Shown in pieces: positions 1 to 8,074 of a stretch of DNA of 20,916 nt. Under the pieces are notes generated by a model, which ran no database searches, had not been told where the DNA came from, and was given only the letters and a program-made list of their open reading frames with translations. Position 1 is the first letter of the stretch. Each line of letters starts with the position of its first letter. Origin of the DNA: Lachnospiraceae bacterium (lineage in GTDB: Bacteria; Bacillota; Clostridia; Lachnospirales; Lachnospiraceae); NCBI GenBank assembly GCA_900770785.1, contig CAAGLJ010000122.1, positions 1 to 20,916 on the forward strand. Reading direction: 5' to 3'. The position numbers were made by a program, and so were the translations under genes.

Positions 1-88
1 ATATCTCCCCCCAATCGCATCCCGTATATTCTGGTATAACCTGAATTTTCTCAACTTTTCATCGAGTTTCCGAGACCGCTCCAACAGT
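1..88. other. Spacer downstream of polC, running off the window
   Basis: This is the 88 bp after the polC stop codon. No complete gene is present. Read on the minus strand, a purine-rich GGGGGGAG element sits at the very edge (about positions 4-11) and could be the ribosome binding site of the next gene, just outside the window. In related bacteria rimP-nusA often follow polC, but nothing here proves that. I see no convincing terminator, so the next gene may be co-transcribed. Confidence 0.3.
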
Positions 89-3000
89 CTAACTCAGTGA
101 AAAATCAAACAGGCTGATCTGGTTGGTCTCTGGCAAATCTCCTAAAAGATGCAGAGAATCCATTAAATCAATAACCGTCTTCGATACCTTGGTTCTTACT
201 CTGAAATCATCCTTAGACAGGAAAGGTCCATCCTTCGCTGCCTCCATAACCGCATCCGCTGCCTTCTCTCCCAATCCCTCAATACTGTTTAAGGAAGGCA
301 TAATCTTATCCCCTACAATCTGGAAATTACGGGAATGTGCCTGAAAAATATCTAAAGGTATAAAATCAAAACCACGGGCATACATCTCCTGTACAATTTT
401 CATATCTTTCATGGTATCCTGTTCCTTTTTAGACAGACTGTCACTTCTTCTCTTATAATCTGCCATTATTGCTTCCAAATGCTTCTGTCCCTGACACATA
501 ATCTCATAAGAAAAGGCAGAGGCACGTATGCTGAAATAAGCAGCATAATAGGCCAGCGGGTGGTACACCTTACAATAAGCAATTCTCCAGGCCATCATTA
601 CATAGGCTGCTGCATGAGCTTTAGGGAACATATATTTAATTTTTTTGCAGGACCAGATATACCAGTCCGGTACCTCCTGGGCCAACATGGCCTTCTCCCA
701 CTCAGGCTTTAACCCCTTGCCCTTACGAACACTTTCCATAATGGTAAAGGAGAGGGAGCTTTCTACACCCATATTAATCAGATAGGTCATAATATCATCT
801 CGGGTGCAAATGGCTGTGGCAATGGTAGCCTTTCCTTCTTCAATCAGGGTCTGGGCATTCCCCAGCCATACGTCCGTACCATGAGACAATCCGGAAATGC
901 GCACCAGATCCGAAAAAGTCTGGGGCTTCGTATCCAGAAGCATCTGAATAACGAAGTCTGTGCCAAACTCCGGTATCCCCAAAGAACCCACCTGACAGCC
1001 TCCCAGCTCTTGTGGTGTCACCCCCAGAGCACTGGTATTCTGAAATAAAGACATTACTTTAGGATCATCCAAAGGGATGCTAACCGGATCCACACCCGTT
1101 AAATCCTGAAGCATACGTATCATGGTAGGATCGTCGTGTCCAAGAATATCCAGCTTTAGCAGGTTGTGGTCAATGGAATGGTAATCAAAATGAGTAGTAA
1201 TGATATCCGTAGTCATGTCATTGGCCGGATGCTGTACAGGGGTGAAGGAATTAATATCCTCTCCCACCGGCAAAACCACAATGCCCCCCGGATGCTGGCC
1301 CGTGCTTCTTCTGATTCCCGTACACCCATTTACCAGACGGTTGATTTCACAGGTCCTTTTCTTAATCCCTCTCTCCTCATAGTAGTTTTTAATATAACCG
1401 AAGGCAGTTTTATCTGCCAGCGTTCCAATAGTCCCTGCCCGGAAGGTTTGTCCTGCTCCGAAAATAACCTCCGTATATTTGTGGGCCTTACTCTGATACT
1501 CTCCCGAAAAATTTAAATCAATATCCGGTTCTTTGTCCCCGTTAAAGCCCAGGAAGGTTTCAAAAGGAATATCAAATCCATCTTTATGCAGCTTTTTACC
1601 ACAAACCGGACAGTTTTTGTCTGGCATATCGATACCTGCCCGCCCTGCAAAGCGTCGAACCTCATCCGATTCAAAATCACTGTAGAAGCAGCCAGTACAA
1701 TAATAATGAGGACTCAGGGGATTTACCTCCGTAATTCCCGACATGGTCGCCACGAAGGAGGAACCGACAGAGCCTCTGGATCCTACCAGATATCCATCCT
1801 CCACCGACTTCCATACTAATTTCTGAGCAATAATGTACATCACTGCAAACCCGTTGCTGATAATGGAGTTCAGCTCCTTTTTCAGTCTGTCTTCCACAAT
1901 TTGAGGAAGAGGATTTCCATACATCTGGTGGGCCTTATGATAGCAAATATCCGTCAGAACCTGATCTGAATTTTCAATCACCGGGGGACATTTATCGGGC
2001 CGTACCGGTGACAGCCTTTCTATCCGGTCTGCAATCAGGTTGGAGTTGGTAATCACCACTTCTTTTGCCTTCTCACTTCCCAAATAAGAAAACTCTTTCA
2101 GCATTTCCTCTGTAGTTCTAAAATAGAGAGGGGCCTGCTGGTCTGCATCCTTATAGCCTTTGCCCGCCATAATAATCCTGCGGTAAACCTCATCCTCCGG
2201 ATCCAGAAAGTGTACATCACAGGTAGCCACTACCGGTTTATTAAACTGCTCTCCCAGCTCTACAATCCGTTTATTAATTGCTTTAATATCTTCCACTGAG
2301 TTAACGTTTCTTACCCGTTCAGAAGCAATCATATATTCATTATTTCCCAGAGGCTGGATTTCCAGATAATCATAAAAATTCACCACTTTGGCGATCTCTG
2401 CATCCGACTTATCATCCAGAAGATAACGATACAGTTCTCCTGCTTCACAGGCCGTCCCCAGGATAAGCCCCTCTCTGTATTTCATTAACAGACTTTTGGG
2501 TATTTTAGGCTTCTTATTGTAATAGGTCAAATGGGACTGGGATACCAGGGTATACATATTTATTCGCCCCTGCTCGGTAGATGCCAGCAAAATAGCGTGA
2601 TAGTAAGGCAATTTACTTACTGCCTGAGGAGAATTTTCTCCCAGGATATTCACCTGTGACAGAGTTTCCAATCCCTGCTGCCGCAATCTTTTTTCAAATT
2701 CCAGAAAAATTTCTGCTGTTGCTTTTGCATCATCCACTGCCCGATGGTGATTTTCAAGAGAAATTTTCAGGGTTTTACAGACTGCATCCAGGGTGTGCTT
2801 TCCCTGACCCGGGAGCAGTACGCGAGCCAGAGCCAATGTATCCACATAAGTATAATTTAGTGGCAGTCCCTGTCTGCTGCAATTTTCCAGGATAAAGCTC
2901 ATATCGAAGCTGGCATTATGAGCTACCAATACTCCATCCCCGCAAAAGGCCAGAAATTCGGGCAATACCGCCTCAATTACCTCTGCCTCCAGCACCTTGG

Positions 3001-4630
3001 CATCGTCAATACCGGTTAATTTCACAATCTCATAGGGGATGGGAATCTGGGGGTTGACAAAAGCGGAAAAATACCCCTTAATCTCTCCTCCCTGTACCCT
3101 TACGGCACCAATTTCGATAATTTTATTTTTTACCGGAGAAAAACCGGTAGTTTCAATATCAAAAATAATAAAGCTGTGGTCAAGAGTCTGTCCCTGATCG
3201 TTGGTAACAATTCCCTTTAAATCATCTACCAGATAAGCCTCCACACCATAAATGACTTTGAAAAAATCATCCGGCTGGGGATTTTCCTCTCCCGCTTCTT
3301 TTCTCCTTGCCTTCTCTTCTTTCCACAAATCCTCCCATACATGATTGGCTTCTGGAAAGGACTGTACCACTCCATGATCGGTAATGGCAATAGCCGGATG
3401 GCCCCACTGGCAGGCTCTTTTGACGATTGCCTTTACGTCCGATACTCCATCCATATCGCTCATCTTCGTATGACAGTGTAATTCCACCCGTTTTTGTGTA
3501 CTTGTATCTGTACGTCCTGTGGTGAAATTTTTAATTTTTTTCACTCCAACCAAAGAGCCAATAGTCAGCTCTCCATCAAATTTATCCAGCGTCGAAAGAC
3601 CTTTCAGCTTTATAAAGGCTCCCTTTTTCAGTTCTGCCAGCAGTTCCCCAAGCTGATCGTTTCGGGTAAACAGCTTTATGGTCATGGTATCCGTAAAATC
3701 TGTCACATCAAAAATAACAATGGTCTTTTCATTACGAATTTCCCGGGTGTCCAATGCGATAATCTGTCCCCGGACAGTGACCTCACCCATTTCCCCAATA
3801 ATGTCCACAATGGGCATGGCCTCATCCTCAAAGTCTTTTCCATAAATTACATCCGGATTATCAGAACGCTTCAGCGCCCTCTTGAAGTCCGGCTTCTCTC
3901 CCCTGGTCAAACGCTGGAATTTACCCTTTTCTTCTGATGAAAAATCTGCCTTTTGGGTTTTGTTCACTGTCTGGGCGGCAGCCTTTTCTTCTCCCGGCAA
4001 TTCACCCGAAGTATCCGTATCTTTTTTGATATCCTCTTTGCCGGATGCCCCCTCGGCTCTTCGGGAAATAGCAGCTACCTGCTGCCGGATACGTTCTCTG
4101 TCTTCCCTGCCATAATCTGCCTCTTCCCGCTGACAAAAAGTCAGGGAAATGGCAGCATGCATTCCGCATCGCTCTACCAGAATCTTCTCCAATATGGCAA
4201 TAAGCTCTTCTGCCTTATCCTGGTACAGCACCATATCCGGGAGGGTCAGTTCAAGCCGGTTTTCTCCCGGATAAGAAAACTCTCCATGCTTAACCATGGA
4301 ATAGAGAACATGATTATACTGCTCCAGCTCCAGAAGGATACTCTTTCGATAAATTTTTATCAGATTCTCCAGATTGTACTGACTGGACAGGGAAAACTTC
4401 TCCTGTATCTTCAGCTGCATCCTCTCATGAGGAAAAAGCTGCTGTACGATTTCCTTTTCTGCCTCCTGCACCAGTTCTTTTTCCAGAAGATGATCACTGT
4501 AAAGATAAATTCTTAAAAAATCCTTCTGCCGGTTACTGGTCACTCTCTCTACCACTGTGCTTTCCAGCATTGTCTGCAAACGTGTATTCAATTTTAGGGT
4601 AGGAAAGACCTCCAAAAATGTTTTACCCAT
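89..4630 (-). CDS. polC: DNA polymerase III alpha subunit, PolC type (Gram-positive replicase)
   Basis: This is the main chromosomal replicase of low-GC Gram-positives, with polymerase and 3'-5' proofreading exonuclease in one chain. At 1513 aa it is slightly longer than the usual ~1440. Domains in order: PolC N-terminal region with a charged linker (about 1-275); OB fold (about 283-365); first half of the PHP domain starting at HCHTKMSDMDG (385); DnaQ-like exonuclease inserted in the PHP domain (about 487-655) with DIETTG (491-496), HNASFD (571-576) and HHRAVDD (628-634); rest of PHP (about 675-810); polymerase core with GSRGSVGSS (950-958), zinc-binding cysteines 978, 981, 1007 and 1010, and the catalytic pair D1036/D1038 in PDIDLNF; a helix-hairpin-helix near 1443-1465. 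The C-terminus ends with QISLF (1504-1508), a standard sliding-clamp binding motif. The ATG lies 3 nt after the ispG stop with only a weak Shine-Dalgarno, which suggests translational coupling to ispG. Confidence 0.98.
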   Translation of the reverse strand: MGKTFLEVFPTLKLNTRLQTMLESTVVERVTSNRQKDFLRIYLYSDHLLEKELVQEAEKEIVQQLFPHERMQLKIQEKFSLSSQYNLENLIKIYRKSILLELEQYNHVLYSMVKHGEFSYPGENRLELTLPDMVLYQDKAEELIAILEKILVERCGMHAAISLTFCQREEADYGREDRERIRQQVAAISRRAEGASGKEDIKKDTDTSGELPGEEKAAAQTVNKTQKADFSSEEKGKFQRLTRGEKPDFKRALKRSDNPDVIYGKDFEDEAMPIVDIIGEMGEVTVRGQIIALDTREIRNEKTIVIFDVTDFTDTMTIKLFTRNDQLGELLAELKKGAFIKLKGLSTLDKFDGELTIGSLVGVKKIKNFTTGRTDTSTQKRVELHCHTKMSDMDGVSDVKAIVKRACQWGHPAIAITDHGVVQSFPEANHVWEDLWKEEKARRKEAGEENPQPDDFFKVIYGVEAYLVDDLKGIVTNDQGQTLDHSFIIFDIETTGFSPVKNKIIEIGAVRVQGGEIKGYFSAFVNPQIPIPYEIVKLTGIDDAKVLEAEVIEAVLPEFLAFCGDGVLVAHNASFDMSFILENCSRQGLPLNYTYVDTLALARVLLPGQGKHTLDAVCKTLKISLENHHRAVDDAKATAEIFLEFEKRLRQQGLETLSQVNILGENSPQAVSKLPYYHAILLASTEQGRINMYTLVSQSHLTYYNKKPKIPKSLLMKYREGLILGTACEAGELYRYLLDDKSDAEIAKVVNFYDYLEIQPLGNNEYMIASERVRNVNSVEDIKAINKRIVELGEQFNKPVVATCDVHFLDPEDEVYRRIIMAGKGYKDADQQAPLYFRTTEEMLKEFSYLGSEKAKEVVITNSNLIADRIERLSPVRPDKCPPVIENSDQVLTDICYHKAHQMYGNPLPQIVEDRLKKELNSIISNGFAVMYIIAQKLVWKSVEDGYLVGSRGSVGSSFVATMSGITEVNPLSPHYYCTGCFYSDFESDEVRRFAGRAGIDMPDKNCPVCGKKLHKDGFDIPFETFLGFNGDKEPDIDLNFSGEYQSKAHKYTEVIFGAGQTFRAGTIGTLADKTAFGYIKNYYEERGIKKRTCEINRLVNGCTGIRRSTGQHPGGIVVLPVGEDINSFTPVQHPANDMTTDIITTHFDYHSIDHNLLKLDILGHDDPTMIRMLQDLTGVDPVSIPLDDPKVMSLFQNTSALGVTPQELGGCQVGSLGIPEFGTDFVIQMLLDTKPQTFSDLVRISGLSHGTDVWLGNAQTLIEEGKATIATAICTRDDIMTYLINMGVESSLSFTIMESVRKGKGLKPEWEKAMLAQEVPDWYIWSCKKIKYMFPKAHAAAYVMMAWRIAYCKVYHPLAYYAAYFSIRASAFSYEIMCQGQKHLEAIMADYKRRSDSLSKKEQDTMKDMKIVQEMYARGFDFIPLDIFQAHSRNFQIVGDKIMPSLNSIEGLGEKAADAVMEAAKDGPFLSKDDFRVRTKVSKTVIDLMDSLHLLGDLPETNQISLFDFSLS

Positions 4631-4633
4631 ACT

Positions 4634-5689
4634 CTACTCATTCCAATGCAATAATTCTTCTCTCAAGGTGTCCAGTAATTTATCCTCCGGAACCTTTTTT
4701 ACAATCTGCCCCTTCTTAATCAACAGACCCTCTTTTGTTCCTCCGGCAATTCCGATATCCGCTTCTTTGGCCTCACCGGGCCCATTAACCGCACATCCCA
4801 TTACCGCCACCTTTATGTCCAGAGGAATATCTGCCACCAAATCCTCTACCTGATTTGCCAGCTTAATCAAATCGATTTTGGTTCTTCCGCAGGTCGGGCA
4901 GCTCACCACCTCGACTCCTCCTTTTCGCAGGCCCAGGGTTCTTAAAATCAGCTTGGCTGATTTGATTTCCTCCACCGGATCTCCGGTTAAAGACACACGA
5001 ATGGTATCCCCTATTCCCTGATTAAGAATAATCCCCAGTCCTATGGCCGATTTAATGTTTCCGCTGTTTACCGTACCGGATTCTGTAATTCCCACATGCA
5101 AAGGATAGCCTGTCTCCCTTGCCAAAAGCTCATGAGCCTTTACACACATCATGACATCTGAGGATTTGATGCTTACTACCAGATTGTCATAACCCAGGTC
5201 TTCAATCATATGCACTTTATCCAAAGCACTTTCCACAATCCCCTGGGCAGTAACACCGCCGTATTTTTCCACAAGGTTCTTCTCCAGAGAACCGCTGTTT
5301 ACCCCAACACGAATGGGAATATTTTTCTCCCTTGCTGCCTTCACTACAGCTTCCACATTTTCCCTTGAGCCGATGTTGCCGGGATTAATACGAATCTTAT
5401 CTGCTCCGTTTTCTATCGCTGCAATAGCCATCCGATAATCAAAATGAATATCCGCTACCAGAGGGATATGTATCTGCCTCTTGATTTCGGTCAATGCTCT
5501 GGCTGCTTCAATGGTAGGGACTGTACAGCGGATAATCTCACAGCCCGCCTTTTCCAGCCTGAGAATCTGCTTCACACATTCTTCCACATTTTCCGTCGCC
5601 ACATTGGTCATGGACTGAATCAAAACCGGATTTCCCCCACCGATTCTTTTATCTCCTATCTGAACTGCCTTTGTATGATCTCTGAACAT
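4634..5689 (-). CDS. ispG: 4-hydroxy-3-methylbut-2-enyl diphosphate synthase (flavodoxin-type IspG)
   Basis: IspG is the [4Fe-4S] enzyme of the MEP pathway that reductively opens methylerythritol cyclodiphosphate to HMBPP. The product is 351 aa, normal for the bacterial single-chain form. The N-terminal TIM-barrel region has QSMTNV (25-30), VADIHFDYR (78-86) and KIRINPGNIG (98-107). The C-terminal cluster domain has C264 and C267 in CPTCGR, C299 in MGC, and E306 in VNGPGE. The frame extends upstream to a TTG at 5710, but the ATG at 5689 is preferred because GAGGTG sits 6 nt before it and the family consensus starts near here. The gene follows the kinase gene after a spacer of about 130 bp holding a long inverted repeat, and it runs directly into polC. 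Isoprenoid partners dxr and uppS lie in the same neighbourhood. Confidence 0.97.
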   Translation of the reverse strand: MFRDHTKAVQIGDKRIGGGNPVLIQSMTNVATENVEECVKQILRLEKAGCEIIRCTVPTIEAARALTEIKRQIHIPLVADIHFDYRMAIAAIENGADKIRINPGNIGSRENVEAVVKAAREKNIPIRVGVNSGSLEKNLVEKYGGVTAQGIVESALDKVHMIEDLGYDNLVVSIKSSDVMMCVKAHELLARETGYPLHVGITESGTVNSGNIKSAIGLGIILNQGIGDTIRVSLTGDPVEEIKSAKLILRTLGLRKGGVEVVSCPTCGRTKIDLIKLANQVEDLVADIPLDIKVAVMGCAVNGPGEAKEADIGIAGGTKEGLLIKKGQIVKKVPEDKLLDTLREELLHWNE

Positions 5690-5701
5690 ATCCTGCACCT
5701 C

Positions 5702-5753
5702 TTTTTTCAAGTAGATTTTTCTTATTAGCTCCTTAACAGTATACTTGAAAAAA
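5702..5753 (-). repeat. 12-bp perfect inverted repeat (possible mRNA hairpin) before ispG
   Basis: The arms TTTTTTCAAGTA (5702-5713) and TACTTGAAAAAA (5742-5753) are exact reverse complements separated by 28 nt. On the minus-strand transcript the second arm ends directly against the GAGGTG ribosome binding site of ispG. A -10-like TATACT (5738-5743) overlaps the upstream arm, but I see no good -35 partner. It could be an AU-rich mRNA hairpin that affects ispG translation or stability, or a protein-binding dyad. The function is inferred; only the symmetry is seen directly. Confidence 0.5.
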
Positions 5754-5818
5754 AAACTTTTGCCTATCCTGTTTTTCTCTTCAAAGAAAATTGGAGAACT
5801 GTAAAATTTCTCATCAGC

Positions 5819-7000
5819 TTAATATTTCCTTTGACATTGTAAATTAAAGCTCTTCACCCTTCCTTTCTCTCCTGTACAAAATATGGTGATCTGGCAGCTG
5901 TCCATCTCTATTTCTTCCCAGGGAATTTCAAAAAGAAGATTATCTTTAGTCTCCCACACTCCTCCTTCCCTTACCAAAACCTTTCTCCAATCCATATCCC
6001 TTATCATTACTTTGAGCTTTTCGTTTTCCTTCTCCTTCGCCATACTGTGCGTGGCTGGAATACTCCAAAGACTCAGGCAAAGGCCAAGCAGGATAAATAC
6101 CAGCATATTTCTCCCTGCAATATACAATGCCGATTTCCCCTGGGTACAAAGAATACTCTTCTTTTGCTGCCACTGTCTGTGCAGAAAGAACCAGGCCAAC
6201 GATTTACGGTAAATAACCTCGTTTTTCCCTTTATTCAGCTTTTTTTCCCAAAGCTCCAGCTGCTGATATACATCTCTGATGCTGGAATAACGCCTTTCCT
6301 CTGTTCCTCTGGTACATTTTTCGATAATCCTTTCCAATGCCGGAGAAACCAGAGGATTATAACGACGGGCCAATATCCCGTACCGACTCTTTTTATCTAC
6401 TGCCGGCATTCTGTCGATCCTTCCTGTAAGCATGGAAAAGAGCAGCATCCCAAAGCTGAAAATATCACTCCGTTCGGTAAGAAGCCTTCCTCCCTGCCAA
6501 AGCTGTATCTGCTCTGGAGAGGCAAACCCCAATGTACCGCTTACCTGCCTACTTTTCCCCTTAATCATGATACTTCCCAGATCTACCAGCTTCACCTCCC
6601 CCTCTTCCAGAATAAGATTAGCGGGCTTTAAATCCATATATAATAATACCGGTGTTCTTTCGTGAAGACTAAGAAGTGCCTGGGCAACCTGCTTTGCCAG
6701 CTTAACTATTTTCTTCTCCTCTAAAGGCCCCTGCTTCAATACCTCTTCAAGAGTAATTCCCTGTATGTAGTCCATAATTAGAATCTGCTTTCCCGCCTCC
6801 CAAAAAGCATCCACGATTCTGGGAAAGGCTTTATTGGATAACTGCTTAAGTATTTCTGCTTCCCCGCTGTTTTCCTCTTCCATTTCCTTCAAGGCCCACT
6901 CCTTCCCCAGATGTAAATCCCAGACCCTATATACCTGCCCCGTCCCTCCTTTTCCCAGCTTTTCCATAATCTGATATCTCTGTTTCCATATCTGCCGCAT
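5819..7000 (-). CDS. Membrane-anchored Hanks-type serine/threonine protein kinase without PASTA domains
   Basis: This is a eukaryote-like Ser/Thr kinase of 393 aa. Visible motifs are the Gly-rich loop GKGGTGQV (16-23), the ATP lysine K38 in ALKEM, the catalytic loop YMDLKPANL (121-129) with D123 and N128, the metal-binding DLG (140-142) in place of DFG, and SPE (161-163) in place of APE. A single transmembrane helix (about 297-315) is followed by a short outer segment of about 78 residues with two cysteines. There are no PASTA repeats, so it is not an ordinary PrkC/PknB. An upstream GTG (7006) is in frame, but ATG 7000 is preferred because AGGTGAG, embedded in the end of the phosphatase gene, is 5 nt before it. 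It is coupled to the preceding PP2C phosphatase gene, its probable antagonist. The substrate is unknown. Confidence 0.88.
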   Translation of the reverse strand: MRQIWKQRYQIMEKLGKGGTGQVYRVWDLHLGKEWALKEMEEENSGEAEILKQLSNKAFPRIVDAFWEAGKQILIMDYIQGITLEEVLKQGPLEEKKIVKLAKQVAQALLSLHERTPVLLYMDLKPANLILEEGEVKLVDLGSIMIKGKSRQVSGTLGFASPEQIQLWQGGRLLTERSDIFSFGMLLFSMLTGRIDRMPAVDKKSRYGILARRYNPLVSPALERIIEKCTRGTEERRYSSIRDVYQQLELWEKKLNKGKNEVIYRKSLAWFFLHRQWQQKKSILCTQGKSALYIAGRNMLVFILLGLCLSLWSIPATHSMAKEKENEKLKVMIRDMDWRKVLVREGGVWETKDNLLFEIPWEEIEMDSCQITIFCTGEKGRVKSFNLQCQRKY

Positions 7001-7006
7001 ATCCAC

Positions 7007-7729
7007 TCACCTCATTCTTTCCACATACCTTCCACAGTATAATGCCGAAATATTATCCTTTTCTCCCATAGCCAGCTTTCTCTGTCCAATTTGCTGCAGC
7101 ATCCTGTTTGCCTGACTTTCCTGAAAAATCTCTCTGCTTAAGCAGGTACAAATATCTTCTGAAGATAACCCCCGATAAAAACCATCGGTACATAGCAGCA
7201 GCTTATCCTGGCCAAAAAATCTTTTCCATCTCCCTGTGGGAGCCCTCCATTCCCCTGTTCCAATTGCACGATTCAATGCCCCATCCTCTTCCCGGTTGTC
7301 TCCAGTAAGCTGATAAAGTTTTCCTCTCCGAAGAAGATAAAGCCGGCTGTCTCCAGCATGATACCAGTAAAATCGCCTCCCAGCCGCTACAAAAAGTGTC
7401 ATTGTTGTCCCCAGTCTTATCCCCTTTCCTTCCCCGTAAGCCTTCAATTCTTCATGAATCTGAAAAGTAAGCTGATTTATCTCTGTCTCCAGCTTCTTTT
7501 TCCCTCTTATCCTGCATCCTCTGGCAAAAAACCAGGAAGCCATCTGACGAACCACATAGCCACTTGCATTTTCTCCTTCCTGCAGCCCTCCTATGCCATC
7601 ACAGATAATTCCCATAATCCTGTTTTCCTTCCCTCTGGACATCTGCCACAAGGCAAGGGAATCCTGATTTTTCTGCCGTTTCCCCTGCTCCCACAGATAA
7701 CCACAGCTGTATTTTATATGTTTTCCTAT
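7007..7729 (-). CDS. PP2C-family (PPM) protein serine/threonine phosphatase with a noncanonical start
   Basis: This is a metal-dependent phosphatase, probably reversing the kinase encoded directly downstream. Metal-site motifs are intact: CDGIGG (residues 43-48), GDSRLYLLR, CTDGF and KDNISAL. The first ATG/GTG/TTG in this frame is a TTG at 7651, giving 214 aa, but that product lacks the usual PP2C N-terminus. The same frame stays open upstream and encodes GKRQKNQDSLAL, which matches the conserved G-x-x-R-x-x-NQD element of PP2C enzymes. No ATG, GTG or TTG exists in the open stretch from 7834 to 7652. An ATA at 7729-7727 lies 8 nt after AGGAG and gives a plausible 240-aa enzyme. I annotate that start; an in-frame CTG at 7696 is an alternative. 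The stop abuts the kinase gene. The assignment is strong; the start codon is inferred. Confidence 0.85.
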   Translation of the reverse strand: MGKHIKYSCGYLWEQGKRQKNQDSLALWQMSRGKENRIMGIICDGIGGLQEGENASGYVVRQMASWFFARGCRIRGKKKLETEINQLTFQIHEELKAYGEGKGIRLGTTMTLFVAAGRRFYWYHAGDSRLYLLRRGKLYQLTGDNREEDGALNRAIGTGEWRAPTGRWKRFFGQDKLLLCTDGFYRGLSSEDICTCLSREIFQESQANRMLQQIGQRKLAMGEKDNISALYCGRYVERMR

Positions 7730-7801
7730 TTTTCCTTCTCCTCTCTGAAACCTGATAATAAAATAAATTAGTGAAAGTAAACGACAAAACTCAATGATAC
7801 G

Positions 7802-7818
7802 GTAGAATCGTGTAGAAT
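7802..7818. repeat. Two 7-bp direct repeats one helical turn apart in the PP2C leader
   Basis: GTAGAAT occurs at 7802-7808 and again at 7812-7818, a 10-bp period. It lies between the predicted promoter and the PP2C start. It could be a binding site for a regulator on one face of the DNA, but such a short repeat may well be chance. Confidence 0.25.
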
Positions 7819-7890
7819 GGATTAAGACTTTCTGCTACAATGGGTAATCAATGCCAATTCACAGAGTTACTTGTTCTATATTGTGTATTT

Positions 7891-7919
7891 ATATTATTTT
7901 ATATACTTTCATTTGTCAA
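7891..7919 (-). promoter_or_regulatory. Sigma-A-type promoter for the phosphatase/kinase unit
   Basis: On the minus strand, TTGACA (7914-7919) and TAATAT (7891-7896) are separated by exactly 17 nt in very AT-rich DNA. The site falls between the rseP terminator and the PP2C gene, giving a leader of about 155 nt before the proposed start. I recognise no riboswitch in that leader. This suggests the phosphatase/kinase pair is expressed independently of the pyrH-rseP unit. Confidence 0.7.
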
Positions 7920-7975
7920 TAGTTTTTTCCATTATCCTCATTGTATTTTTCATTAAAGCAGCTTTCTTTCCACAT

Positions 7976-8023
7976 AAAAAAGCATCACCACATAACAGAC
8001 TCTGTTATGCTGCGATGCTTTTT
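7976..8023 (-). terminator. Intrinsic terminator downstream of rseP
   Basis: The outer arms AAAAAAGCATC (7976-7986) and GATGCTTTTT (8014-8023) enclose a second perfect stem formed by CATAACAGA and TCTGTTATG. On the minus strand the stem is followed by a run of six T. It closes the pyrH-to-rseP unit. The near symmetry could also let it work in the other direction, although no plus-strand gene is present. Confidence 0.8.
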
Positions 8024-8074
8024 CAACCTGTCTGGCGAAATAAATGCGCCGGCTTTAATTCCTCTCTTTAACCA

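Noticed and set aside
3494..4516. Plus-strand open frames of 147 and 187 codons opposite the 5' half of polC
   Set aside because: They lie wholly inside polC on the other strand, have no ribosome binding site or recognisable motif, and polC is clearly the real gene.
5754..5818. Possible terminator after the kinase gene
   Set aside because: Only a 5-bp GAGAA/TTCTC stem with a 9-nt loop is visible, too weak to call.
6047..6631. Plus-strand open frame of 194 codons opposite the kinase gene
   Set aside because: It is a shadow of the kinase reading frame, with no start-site evidence and low-complexity Pro/Ser-rich sequence.
7599..7787. Minus-strand frame of 62 codons overlapping the PP2C 5' end in another frame
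   Set aside because: It has no good start signal and no motif, while the PP2C frame over the same bases gives the conserved NQD element.
7871..8071. Plus-strand frame of 66 codons with a hydrophobic N-terminus between PP2C and rseP
   Set aside because: It reads through the minus-strand promoter and the rseP terminator; the hydrophobic look comes from the AT-rich promoter DNA, and there is no ribosome binding site.
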